Assembly (NCBI GenBank): GCA_002348535.1
Contig: DEBL01000046.1
Location: 1 to 9,363, forward strand
Source: Deltaproteobacteria bacterium UBA2957
GTDB lineage: Bacteria > Myxococcota_A > UBA796
Direction of reading: 5' to 3'
DNA length: 9,363 bases
Positions 1-7,352 of the stretch are shown piece after piece; within the stretch, counting starts at the first letter, position 1, and each line of letters opens with the position of its first letter. The notes beneath the pieces were generated by a model. The model did not search any database and was not told the DNA's origin. It saw only the letters and a list, made by a program, of their open reading frames with translations. A program made the translations under genes and the position numbers.

Positions 1-3
1 GCA

Positions 4-837
4 ATGAATGCGTGGATTTCCAACATCTCGAGTACAGCTGTGGCGCAACGAGCAGGCGGCGTGCTGCGCTCCGAGCTTCGTCCATTTCTTGCAAAGGCCC
101 AGAGTGGCCAGTTGGGGTTGGAGCCGCGTGTGTCGCAAGGGTCTCAAAGTCGTCTGCTGGCCCATCTGCTTCTCAACAGTCCCTCGGGCACCGATGTTCT
201 TGGGGAGCGGATCGATGCCGGGGTGCTCCGTTTACCCTCGGTGGTCGGACTGCGCGCGCGCACCGCGCTTGCAGTCGAAGCCGCTGCGGTGGCCATGCCG
301 AATGATCGCCGGTTTCGAGGGGCTCTGCTGCAGCCAAATTGCGGCGCATTGTTGGCGCGACTGCTGCCCCTGATGACGGCCAATGGCGCCGATCTTGCCG
401 TGATCGACGGCGATCCATCGGTCTTGGCCTTTGTCGATGCGGGTCTCCAAGCGCGACCCACGGAGGTTCGACTGTCGATGCATCATGCCAACCTGTCGGG
501 CCTCCAGCCCATCAGCATTGGTGTTGATCTCGACCTTGTGATTGTCGATGGGCTTGTTGATTACCTCCCATCACGGCAGCTTGGGGTGGTGTTGAATGCT
601 GCGCGGGAAAGTCTGGCCGCGCACGGTCAGTTGGTCATTACGGCGATGGCTCCATCCAACGACGCCCGACTGATGGAACACGTTCTGCGATGGCCAATGT
701 TGCGCCGGACGTGCGATGAGTGGGTGTCGATGTTGAAGGCCGCAGGCTTCGATTCGGTTGGCACTCCAAGGGGTGAACAGAAGGATCACTGCGGACTTGT
801 GTTGTCTGCTGTTCGATCCGATGCCACACAAGATTAA
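4..837 (+). CDS. Degenerate class I SAM-dependent methyltransferase-like protein (possibly 5'-truncated)
   Basis: The C-terminal half looks like a Rossmann methyltransferase. An acidic loop at residues 132-143 (AVIDGDPSVLAF) sits where ribose-binding motif II is expected. Residues 175-215 hold a hydrophobic strand ending in DG, then LVDYLP, a helix and a following strand. Residues 219-248 (SNDARLMEHVL, then W and MLKAAGF) resemble, from memory, the methyltransferases annotated as making 3-hydroxypalmitate methyl ester type extracellular factors. The SAM-binding glycine motif is poor: around residue 110 it reads LLQPNCGALL instead of a GxGxG loop, so catalysis is doubtful. Residues 1-100 are not recognised. 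The start is uncertain, because only one in-frame codon (GCA) precedes the ATG inside the window and no ribosome binding site can be seen. The gene could begin upstream. The next gene on the same strand follows after 79 bases. Sure of the coding frame, moderately sure of the fold, unsure of activity. Confidence 0.65.
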   Translation: MNAWISNISSTAVAQRAGGVLRSELRPFLAKAQSGQLGLEPRVSQGSQSRLLAHLLLNSPSGTDVLGERIDAGVLRLPSVVGLRARTALAVEAAAVAMPNDRRFRGALLQPNCGALLARLLPLMTANGADLAVIDGDPSVLAFVDAGLQARPTEVRLSMHHANLSGLQPISIGVDLDLVIVDGLVDYLPSRQLGVVLNAARESLAAHGQLVITAMAPSNDARLMEHVLRWPMLRRTCDEWVSMLKAAGFDSVGTPRGEQKDHCGLVLSAVRSDATQD

Positions 838-916
838 TTTACGTGCTTGCTCTTCCGGAGTGGAGGGCCTACCTTTTCTTCTCAACCGTGAACATGAACG
901 CAACGGAGTGATTCAC

Positions 917-1768
917 ATGATTGCAACATGGACTTTGTTCCTCGGGCTGGCCTCAGTCGGCTGCGGCGGCGACGCCCCCACGGCGGATGCGCCCAATGGA
1001 GACGCGTCGGCGACGTCTTCGGAAGCCTCTACCCCTCCCAAAATAGCCAAGTTTGATCCCGCGATGCTGAAGGGAGAGGCCCTGAAGATCGCGCTCGTGC
1101 CGAGTCCGGCCGAGATGCAGAAGGCGTTGGTCAATGCCGGTCTGACGGCGCAGCTCGCGGACATGGTCAAGAATCGCGACATTGCGATGGACATCGAGAA
1201 TAAAGATCAAATCGCAGTCCGAACCGGCGTCATTCTTGCCGATCTCGTCCTGACGGTGAAGTCAGCCTCGAAAGAAGACCAGCTTCGCCAACTCCGACGC
1301 ATCAAAGAAGGCATGAAGAGCCTCGGTGCCGGAGACGACGTTCAAAAGACTTTGGATGACCTGCTTGGACGAATCGAGAGCGATGCCGGAAGCCGGGAAG
1401 ACCTATTGAAAGAGTTCGACGAGTTGTCTGGTGTCCTCGTGCCCGACCTCACGTACGAAGCCGGCGAGTGGGTAATTCCGCTTATCAAGGCGGGTTCATG
1501 GCTGGAAGGCGCGCATCTCGTGGCCGGTGCCATCAAAGAGGAGGGCAAGTTTGAAGAAGCCGGCAAGCTGCTTCGCCAGCCCCACGTCATTGATTATTTC
1601 ATCGAGTATGTCGACCGAGAAGGGTCAGAAAAGGCACCCGATGCAGTGATCGCAAAGCTCAAAGAGACCCTCGCCACGCTTAAGGAAGTGACCGGCAAAT
1701 CCGTCATCGAAGAGGAAGACGTCAACACCATTCACAGCGCAACTGCTGCTGTGCTGACGATGCTGTAG
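917..1768 (+). CDS. Predicted outer-membrane lipoprotein of unknown function
   Basis: The product has 283 residues. The start at 917 is chosen over in-frame ATGs at 758 and 821 because GGAG lies eight bases upstream at 905-908. The 758 start would also overlap the previous gene and add a non-signal N-terminus. Residues 1-15 form a short hydrophobic leader (TLFLGLASVG) ending at Cys16, an acceptable though not ideal lipobox. The leader lacks the usual positive charge. Gly17 follows the cysteine, so no Asp inner-membrane retention signal is present. Residues 18-42 are an A/S/T/P/D-rich linker, and the remainder is helical and charged (for example VRTGVILADLVLTVKSASK at 101-119 and ELSGVLVPDL at 169-178). 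I associate this pattern with an uncharacterised family in myxobacteria-like genomes, but assign no function. It is the first gene of a compact unit with the secreted protein and the ABC exporter, so an accessory envelope role is plausible. Confidence 0.82.
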   Translation: MIATWTLFLGLASVGCGGDAPTADAPNGDASATSSEASTPPKIAKFDPAMLKGEALKIALVPSPAEMQKALVNAGLTAQLADMVKNRDIAMDIENKDQIAVRTGVILADLVLTVKSASKEDQLRQLRRIKEGMKSLGAGDDVQKTLDDLLGRIESDAGSREDLLKEFDELSGVLVPDLTYEAGEWVIPLIKAGSWLEGAHLVAGAIKEEGKFEEAGKLLRQPHVIDYFIEYVDREGSEKAPDAVIAKLKETLATLKEVTGKSVIEEEDVNTIHSATAAVLTML

Positions 1769-1777
1769 GGAGAACAC

Positions 1778-2200
1778 ATGCGCCTTTTAGCTTTAATGGG
1801 AATTCTTTCACTCGGTAGCGGTGAGGCCACTGCCGACGAAGAAGAAGCAGACACATGCCTCCGGACCAAAATCTGGGAAGGGTACAACGAGGGCTGGGCG
1901 GTTCGAACCGCAACCAGCGCCACGCTCGAAGAGGGTGGGCACCGAATCTACGTCGTGACCATGTATGCGGGTAACGAGTACCGGCTTCAGGTTTGCGGTG
2001 ATGCCAACGCCAACAATCTGGATATTGTTCTGCACGACGCAAATGGAACGGAGTTGATGCGGGATGAATCCGCAGATCGAGAACCGCTTGTGAACTTCAA
2101 GCCGTCCAGCACCGACACCTATTACATCGCCGTCTACGCCGGTTCGCTGGCCAAAGGCCAAGATAAGGCCGGCGTTGCGATGGCGGTGACCTACAAGTAG
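1778..2200 (+). CDS. Secreted PPC-like beta-sandwich protein
   Basis: This 140-residue exported protein starts at an ATG preceded by AGGGAGA, which overlaps the stop of the previous gene. Residues 1-19 are a Sec signal peptide: Arg2, a hydrophobic core LLALMGILSL, then a probable cleavage after ATA19 before an acidic stretch. The mature part resembles bacterial pre-peptidase C-terminal (PPC) domains, which are jelly-roll folds often hung on secreted enzymes. The diagnostic run is NNLDIVLHDANGTEL at 79-93, with a matching strand near 112-120 (TDTYYIAVY). No enzyme domain is attached, so it is a stand-alone PPC-like module. Cys27 and Cys73 are the only cysteines and could form a disulfide in the periplasm. 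It sits nine bases after the lipoprotein gene and six before the ABC exporter gene, which suggests co-translation with both. The fold call comes from motif reading only; ligand and role are unknown. Confidence 0.8.
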   Translation: MRLLALMGILSLGSGEATADEEEADTCLRTKIWEGYNEGWAVRTATSATLEEGGHRIYVVTMYAGNEYRLQVCGDANANNLDIVLHDANGTELMRDESADREPLVNFKPSSTDTYYIAVYAGSLAKGQDKAGVAMAVTYK

Positions 2201-2206
2201 GACGCG

Positions 2207-4711
2207 ATGAACCACGCCAGCCTCGAGTCCCGATTTCTTGAAGAGGTCGGGGGTCAGGATCTCACTCCAGACGAAGTCCGCCAACCCGCGGACTTCGCGG
2301 CATTGGTGGTGCGGACGCTGGGGTTGGTTCAGCCAACGGATGCGCAGATTGATGCACTCACGCGCACCCTTGCGTCGGCCTCGGGATGGGCCACCTCGCA
2401 GGCGTCTGGGCTCGTCAATCTGGCGTTGTCGGCTGAGTTCCGCGATGGTCTTCGCGATGAAGAGTTTTGGGTATTCTCCGTTCATTTTGGGGAAGCTGCT
2501 GCGCGAGAACTGAAAGCGCAGAGTGATGCCGTCGATCTGAAGGGGTTTTCCGAACGGTACGGGGCCAGCGCATGCCTCCGCTTGCTGAACGCATTGTTTG
2601 AGGTGGTTACCGCGGATGGCCATGCCAATCGGCGCGATGTTCGTCGCCTTGAAGAAGCAGCCGAAGAACTCGAGGTCGATCCGATCCTTGTCACCGCATT
2701 GCTTCAGAAACACGATGACCGGATGGCCTCGGGTGAGATGCGGTTTAGTCTCGATTCGGACCGGTTGGTGGTGGGCCGGTCCGTGGGCGTTGATGTGATT
2801 CTTGCCGACCCGCAAGTGGCTCCGCGGCATGCGGAACTGGTTCGGGATGGGAAAGGATGGCGGGTCGTCGATCTGGAAAGTGGGCGGCCGACTGTGGTTA
2901 ACAATCGTCCTGTGTCTTCCGCTCCGGTTGGGGTGGGCGATGTCCTTCAAGTGGGGCCGTACCAACTCACGATGGAGGCGGATGCGCTTCGCGCGTCCAG
3001 TGAGCGCAGCTTCAGTTCACTGAGCATGCGGTGTCTAAAGCGGAGTATCGGTTCCGTGACCCTGCTTGATGATGTGAGCTTCACGGTATTTTCGGGTGAG
3101 GTTATCGCAGTGGTCGGGCCCTCCGGGGCAGGAAAGACAACCCTGCTGAACGCGATCAATGGCACAGCACCCGCCGACGAAGGGTCCGTCCTGTTGGATG
3201 GTTTGCCGTTTCACCCCCAGTTGAATCGGGACCGTTCCCTCGTGGGAATCGTACCGCAGGACGACCTCGTTCATGCTGAATTAACCGTCGAAGAAAGCCT
3301 GTTCTATTCCGGTCGACTGCGGCTGGGGCACAGGGCATCCGACGCGGAGGTTCGGCGCCAAGTGGACCGGGTAATCGATGAGTTGGAATTGGATTCGATC
3401 CGAGGCAACCGCATCGGCGATGCGTTGAATCGAGGCATCTCCGGTGGTCAGCGCAAACGAGTAAATCTCGGACAGGAGTTGATGACGAAAACCACCAAGG
3501 TGCTCTTTTTGGATGAACCCACATCAGGACTGGATCCGAGAGCTTCTCAGGACATCGCGCGAAGCGTCCGCCAACTCGCAGACCGCGGCCGAATTGTATT
3601 CCTTGTCACGCATGATCTGACCCCAGAAATCATGGCCCAAGTCGACCACATGCTCGTGATGGCACCGGGGGGACGGCTCGCATTTTTCGGACCACCCCAG
3701 CAGGCATGCCGCTGGTTCGAGGTGGCGACTCCCGATGGTGTCTTCAACCGCTTCTCGGACCGTAAGCCTCAGGAGTGGGCCGAATCCTACCGGCAGAGTC
3801 CTGCGGCTCGGCGCTACGTCGAAACCCGCGAACATCTTCTCGAGTTGGGCGGTGTGTCTCGACCGCCTGTGATGGACGAGGTGCCGTCCAGTCAGTCCGT
3901 TTGGTCCCAAGTAAGGGCTCAGGTGGCGCGCTACACCAAGGTCAAATGTCGCGACCGGACGGGAATGGCGGTCCTCGCGGCCCAGCCACCGCTGCTGGCT
4001 GCCGTGATGTGGGTCGTCTTTCCCAAGCCCACGACTGCCTTGATGTTCATGGTTGCCCTGTCGTGTCTTTGGTTTGGGATGTCGGTTGCCGTTCGGGAGC
4101 TGATCACCGATCGGGTGATCTGGATGCGTGAACGGCGCGTTGGCGTCGGCGTAGTGCCTTATGTGGCCAGCAAGGTCGTCGTTCTGGGTGTGCTGGTGGG
4201 CATGCAGTGTGCCGCGTTCATTGGATTGCTGTACTGGGCTCTTGGGATGGCCGATTATGGATTCGCTGTGATTCAACTTGGCGGTGTTGGCGTCTTGACT
4301 GGAGTCGTTGGAATGACCCTCGGCTTGCTGGTCAGCGCATCGTGGACCAGCTCTGAAGCGGCGGTCGGAACGCTCCCGTTGCTCTTGATTCCTCAGATCA
4401 CGTTCTCGTCCATCATGGTCAGTGTGCGCTCGATGAGTGAGCTTGCTCAGGTGTGCAGCTGGTTCACTGTGCAGCGGTATGCCTTTGACGCGGTGATCAA
4501 GTGCGGCGATGAGTTGGCCTACTTCAAGTACGGGCAGTGGCAACGACAAGGGGTCCGAGGATTTCTGTACGAACTGGGGCTAAAGCAAACTTCATCCGCC
4601 GATGACTTGGGGCTCAGCATCGAGCAGTTGTATGCCTGCCTCGGTGGGTTTTCGATTCTGTTTCTCTGTGCAGCGACGGGACTGGTTTGGGTCCGGGGCC
4701 GGGCCAGTTAG
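2207..4711 (+). CDS. TerB-FHA-ABCG fusion ABC exporter (half-transporter)
   Basis: This 834-residue protein carries four modules. Residues 1-90 are unassigned. Residues 91-170 resemble a TerB/DjlA-like acidic helical domain (TADGHANRRDVRRLEEAAEE). Residues 178-256 are an FHA domain, with Gly190-Arg191, VAPRH at 204-208 and Asn232; FHA domains bind phosphothreonine. Residues 280-505 are an ABC ATPase with Walker A GPSGAGKT at 304-311, Q-loop Gln351, signature ISGGQ at 411-415, Walker B VLFLDE at 432-437, D-loop SGLD at 440-443 and His469. Residues 585-830 are an ABC2-type membrane domain with about six helices (near 588-604, 610-629, 651-678, 688-711, 721-739, 808-828). This NBD-before-TMD order is that of the ABCG class, which dimerises to export lipids or hydrophobic compounds. 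Mycobacterium tuberculosis Rv1747 (FHA plus ABC) is the nearest known analogue. The start follows AGGA at 2199-2202, six bases after the upstream stop. Substrate unknown. Confidence 0.95.
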   Translation: MNHASLESRFLEEVGGQDLTPDEVRQPADFAALVVRTLGLVQPTDAQIDALTRTLASASGWATSQASGLVNLALSAEFRDGLRDEEFWVFSVHFGEAAARELKAQSDAVDLKGFSERYGASACLRLLNALFEVVTADGHANRRDVRRLEEAAEELEVDPILVTALLQKHDDRMASGEMRFSLDSDRLVVGRSVGVDVILADPQVAPRHAELVRDGKGWRVVDLESGRPTVVNNRPVSSAPVGVGDVLQVGPYQLTMEADALRASSERSFSSLSMRCLKRSIGSVTLLDDVSFTVFSGEVIAVVGPSGAGKTTLLNAINGTAPADEGSVLLDGLPFHPQLNRDRSLVGIVPQDDLVHAELTVEESLFYSGRLRLGHRASDAEVRRQVDRVIDELELDSIRGNRIGDALNRGISGGQRKRVNLGQELMTKTTKVLFLDEPTSGLDPRASQDIARSVRQLADRGRIVFLVTHDLTPEIMAQVDHMLVMAPGGRLAFFGPPQQACRWFEVATPDGVFNRFSDRKPQEWAESYRQSPAARRYVETREHLLELGGVSRPPVMDEVPSSQSVWSQVRAQVARYTKVKCRDRTGMAVLAAQPPLLAAVMWVVFPKPTTALMFMVALSCLWFGMSVAVRELITDRVIWMRERRVGVGVVPYVASKVVVLGVLVGMQCAAFIGLLYWALGMADYGFAVIQLGGVGVLTGVVGMTLGLLVSASWTSSEAAVGTLPLLLIPQITFSSIMVSVRSMSELAQVCSWFTVQRYAFDAVIKCGDELAYFKYGQWQRQGVRGFLYELGLKQTSSADDLGLSIEQLYACLGGFSILFLCAATGLVWVRGRAS

Positions 4712-5373
4712 ACCGCGGGGTGCCGGCTGATTGGTTCAACCCGATCGGATGCCTCGAGATCGAGTCGATAGACCACCATCTCCTTCCCGTAGAATCGAAA
4801 GGTACCGCTGAGCTCAAACCCCCAACTCTGGAGTTGTCGGTTGGCTCCTTCATTGTCGGTTTCTGTGGTCACCTTCACGGCTGAGTGGCCTCGCGCAAGA
4901 AGGTCATCGAACAGCACTTTGTTGATGTGACCGCTCACCCGTTTGCCGCGCAGATCTGGTTCGAAGCTGCAGAACAGGCTTTCAGCCGTCCCTTCGCCTC
5001 CGGACAAGCTCCCGTATCGATGGGTTTGAACGAGTCGTGCAATGAGTCGCGGTGACAAGAGGTTGGGCATGGCCGCCCACGCGAGTACGGGCCAGGCGCG
5101 ACGGAACGTCGCACCCATCATTGCATCGGTGTCCTGACTGCCTGCAATGAACCCCCGTACCCGGCGATCTTCCTCGTAGACGAACCCCAAGAATCGGTCG
5201 TCATCGATGAGAGAGGCATACAGGGCCTTTAGGAACCCAACCCCGAGCATCGCCCAGGTGGACCGCCCCATTGCTGCGTGGTGAAGTTCGGCGACAGAGG
5301 CCGCATCGAGAGCAGCCATGGGGCGAATTCTGTCCATGACCGACGGGTCGACGGTGAAGGGTCGAGGCGTCAT
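4708..5373 (-). CDS. GNAT-family N-acetyltransferase
   Basis: The 221-residue protein shows the GNAT layout. Residues 15-31 (RIRPMAALDAASVAELH) form the usual first strand and helix. VRGFIAG at 72-78 is a central strand. LFCSFEPDLRGKRVSGHI at 133-150 is motif A with a RGKRVSG acetyl-CoA loop. VTTETDNEGANRQLQSWGF at 168-186 is motif B, with the Asn and the Tyr/Phe-rich end typical of the fold. Such enzymes move an acyl group from acyl-CoA to an amine or hydroxyl; the acceptor is unknown. Its ATG lies inside the stop codon of the upstream crotonase gene (ATGA overlap), so it is probably translationally coupled and belongs to the polyketide block. It may acylate the product or a partner molecule. 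Met13 is an alternative start. Its 3' end overlaps the convergent exporter gene by four bases. Confidence 0.88.
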   Translation of the reverse strand: MTPRPFTVDPSVMDRIRPMAALDAASVAELHHAAMGRSTWAMLGVGFLKALYASLIDDDRFLGFVYEEDRRVRGFIAGSQDTDAMMGATFRRAWPVLAWAAMPNLLSPRLIARLVQTHRYGSLSGGEGTAESLFCSFEPDLRGKRVSGHINKVLFDDLLARGHSAVKVTTETDNEGANRQLQSWGFELSGTFRFYGKEMVVYRLDLEASDRVEPISRHPAV

Positions 5374-6098
5374 TCGTCGCGATGCTTTTTGATGGTTTCC
5401 AGAAATGGCGTCTGGTGAATTGCGCGATGTTGGGCCGCCAGAAAGTTACCGATGCCGTTTTCGAAATCGGTGGAGAAGCTTTCATTTAGCAGCCGACGAG
5501 CCAGCGTGACGGCCACGGTGTGAATGGGTCCAAACGCTCCGATCGTGGCCGTCAATGCGGAATCCAAGTCGCGTGTCACTTCGCCGATGAGGCCGAGATT
5601 TAGTGCGTCTTCAGCCGACAATACCGGGCACTGCATGATCAGTCGTTTCGCGCGACCGAGGCCAACATGCTTCGCCAGCCTGAACGTTGCCATCCCGGGT
5701 AGAAACCCCAAGTGAACCTCGTTGAACTGGAATGTGGAGTTTGGCGTCGCAATCACAGCATCGGCAACCAAAGCCAGCTGAGCGCCCCCTCCCAAGCAAG
5801 GACCGTCAACCAGCGCGATGGTGGCCTTCGGTAATCGTTCAATCCGAACGCAAATCTTCTCCCACTTGTTGAATCCGTGAATGTCCATGGGTTCATCGGG
5901 TTTGAACTCGGCAAAGTCGATGCCCCGAGAGAATCGTCCCTCAGCACCCTGAAACACCACAACTTTGCAGTCGCTTTCGTCCTCGAGGTGATTGCAAACC
6001 GAAGTGAGCTCGCGAACCATGGCCATGGTGATCGTCTCGCGCAGCAGCGTAATCTTGGCAATATCGCCGGACTCTTCGAAGCTCAGGGTTGTGTACAT
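5370..6098 (-). CDS. Atypical crotonase-fold protein next to DpgA (DpgB-like position)
   Basis: This 242-residue protein is of normal length for a single-domain enoyl-CoA hydratase/isomerase. The first oxyanion-hole loop reads RFSRGIDF at 55-62, where FCAGADL is usual. The second is GPCLGGGAQLALVADAVIA at 99-117, and the second acidic helix reads FNEVHLGFLPG at 125-135. Glu127 occupies the position of rat hydratase Glu164, but Gln107 replaces the other catalytic Glu (Glu144). GMATFRL at 135-141 replaces the usual GGTxRL. A one-glutamate crotonase more often does isomerisation, decarboxylation or cyclisation support than hydration. The gene begins seven bases after the polyketide synthase gene and its stop overlaps the acetyltransferase start, so all three should be co-transcribed. 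In glycopeptide clusters DpgB and DpgD help DpgA to release and aromatise its product. A matching role is inferred from position, not shown. It lacks the extra N-terminal region of the oxygenase DpgC. Confidence 0.88.
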   Translation of the reverse strand: MYTTLSFEESGDIAKITLLRETITMAMVRELTSVCNHLEDESDCKVVVFQGAEGRFSRGIDFAEFKPDEPMDIHGFNKWEKICVRIERLPKATIALVDGPCLGGGAQLALVADAVIATPNSTFQFNEVHLGFLPGMATFRLAKHVGLGRAKRLIMQCPVLSAEDALNLGLIGEVTRDLDSALTATIGAFGPIHTVAVTLARRLLNESFSTDFENGIGNFLAAQHRAIHQTPFLETIKKHRDE

Positions 6099-6105
6099 TG
6101 TTCTC

Positions 6106-7161
6106 CTACCACTGCAGCAATGCAGTCTCGATGGTTGAACCGGGGCCCATGGTCATCATGACGCCGCGGTCTCCAGGTCTCACAGCGCCCTCATTCAGCA
6201 GTCGCTGGTAACTAAACAAGAAGGACCCGCTCCCGAGGTTGCCGAACTGGCGCAGAATATCCACCGTATGGCGCACGTCGTGGGCGGTAATCCCAATGTT
6301 GTACTTGATGGCGTCGATGACTTTCTTTCCACCGGAGTGGATGATCCAGTGATCAATGTCGCGGCGCTTGAGGCGGTTGCGCCCCAGCAATCCATTGATC
6401 GGGGTCTCGGCATGAATTCCGAGGACGTAGGGGACGTCACGGTCCAGATAGAACCCAAACTTACCGTGCTGACTCTGCCAGTCGTAGCGCATGGCACCCC
6501 AGGCATCGGGAATGATGTGGCTGTAAAAATCCATAATCTGCGGCACGGGGTTCTCGTCGGGCGCTTCCCCACGAAGGAGTACAGCAGCGCACCCGTCACC
6601 AAACAGACTGTTTACGACTCCGGTTGTGATGGCGTCATCGTAGACGTACAGCGCCGAGTTGACTTCGCAGCACACCATGAGCGCATTGCGACCCGGATTG
6701 GCCGCACACCAGTTGGCGGTGGGATTGAGGCCATTGAGGCCTGCATTGCACCCCATTCCGACGAGGTCAGCACGATGACAGTCGACCCGAAAACCGAGGT
6801 GCTTGATGAACATGGCCGTCAGACCCGGCAGCATCAGCCCCGTCGAGGTGATGCAGCACAGGTAGTCGATGTCGGCGGGTTTCAATCCTTGCGGTTCGAT
6901 CGCCTTGGCGATCGCTTCGCGAGCAAGCGTTAGCGACCATTTTCGATGCTTGCGGAGCAGTGACTCTTGGTCTTCGCGGGGAATCCCTTCGGCATCCGGT
7001 TCGGGCAACACAAGGTGACGACCTTCGATGTGGCTGGCTTGAAACATGGCCCGCACCGTTGGGTTGGCCACGCGAAACAGGTCCAAAATATCCCGCTGTG
7101 AGTAGCGATTGGGTGGGTTGGAGGTTCCAACCGACAGGATCTTGGCCTTGGTGGTGCTCAT
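6106..7161 (-). CDS. dpgA: Type III polyketide synthase, DpgA-like (3,5-dihydroxyphenylacetyl-CoA synthase)
   Basis: DpgA joins malonyl-CoA units into 3,5-dihydroxyphenylacetyl-CoA in glycopeptide antibiotic pathways. This protein has 351 residues from the start chosen here. The chalcone-synthase-fold triad is intact: Cys138 in VGMGCNAGLNG, His275 in HWIIHSGGKK and Asn308 in FGNLGSGSF. Cys-to-His and His-to-Asn spacings (137 and 33) nearly match chalcone synthase (139 and 33). The GMGCNAGLN nucleophile loop is what points to the DpgA branch rather than to chalcone, alkylresorcinol or phloroglucinol synthases. The C-terminal GPG loop (GPGSTIETALLQW) is present. An in-frame ATG at 7200 would add 13 residues, but that stretch looks non-coding (a TTA codon, little third-position G/C). 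Neither start has a visible ribosome binding site. The gene lies between two crotonase genes on the same strand. The product in this organism is inferred. Confidence 0.88.
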   Translation of the reverse strand: MSTTKAKILSVGTSNPPNRYSQRDILDLFRVANPTVRAMFQASHIEGRHLVLPEPDAEGIPREDQESLLRKHRKWSLTLAREAIAKAIEPQGLKPADIDYLCCITSTGLMLPGLTAMFIKHLGFRVDCHRADLVGMGCNAGLNGLNPTANWCAANPGRNALMVCCEVNSALYVYDDAITTGVVNSLFGDGCAAVLLRGEAPDENPVPQIMDFYSHIIPDAWGAMRYDWQSQHGKFGFYLDRDVPYVLGIHAETPINGLLGRNRLKRRDIDHWIIHSGGKKVIDAIKYNIGITAHDVRHTVDILRQFGNLGSGSFLFSYQRLLNEGAVRPGDRGVMMTMGPGSTIETALLQW

Positions 7162-7274
7162 GAAGACACAGTGTGCCAGTAATGCGGGTTTCGGTGCCAT
7201 GGAGATTATCGATCGGGGGCAGTTTTACGGCGATGATCGACCTTTTAAGCGGAGTCAAAGCGGCCACTTTCCCT

Positions 7275-7313
7275 GCTGGCCGGACCCGCTCCATGGGGCA
7301 TTGGCAGGCCAGC
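7275..7313. repeat. Seven-base inverted repeat in the gap between the two polyketide-block genes
   Basis: GCTGGCC at 7275-7281 is the exact reverse complement of GGCCAGC at 7307-7313, with a 25-base loop. It lies in the gap of about 150-190 bases between the DpgD-like gene and the synthase gene. No run of T follows on either strand, so it is not a classical intrinsic terminator. It could be an attenuator or regulator site, but a seven-base GC match in GC-rich DNA can also arise by chance. The rest of this gap holds no gene I can support. Confidence 0.25.
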
Positions 7314-7352
7314 CGGTGCAGAAGCCATTGCAGTGGTCGTCACGCCCGCGCC

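Noticed and set aside
758..916. N-terminal extension of the lipoprotein gene to the ATG at 758
   Set aside because: It would overlap the upstream gene by 80 bases and bury the signal peptide and lipobox; the ATG at 917 has its own ribosome binding site.
1808..2965. Long open frame on the minus strand (385 codons) across the PPC-like and exporter genes
   Set aside because: It lies opposite two genes with clear domains, and its translation is rich in His, Arg and Pro with no recognisable domain, as expected of an antisense shadow in GC-rich DNA.
3524..4549. Long open frame on the minus strand (341 codons) opposite the exporter's ATPase and membrane domains
   Set aside because: The opposite strand encodes intact Walker B, H-loop and membrane helices. 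The minus-strand translation is His/Arg/Gln-rich and shows no family motif.
7162..7200. Thirteen-residue N-terminal extension of the synthase to the ATG at 7200
   Set aside because: The added stretch has low third-position G/C and a rare TTA codon and no ribosome binding site. It remains possible, so it is mentioned in the gene entry.
7205..7258. Possible promoter for the synthase gene on the minus strand (TTGACT at 7258-7253, GATAAT at 7210-7205)
   Set aside because: The two boxes are about 42 bases apart instead of near 17, and neither has a good partner at the right distance.
7275..7313. Intrinsic terminator after the DpgD-like gene
   Set aside because: The inverted repeat has a 25-base loop and no T run on either strand; kept only as a low-confidence repeat.
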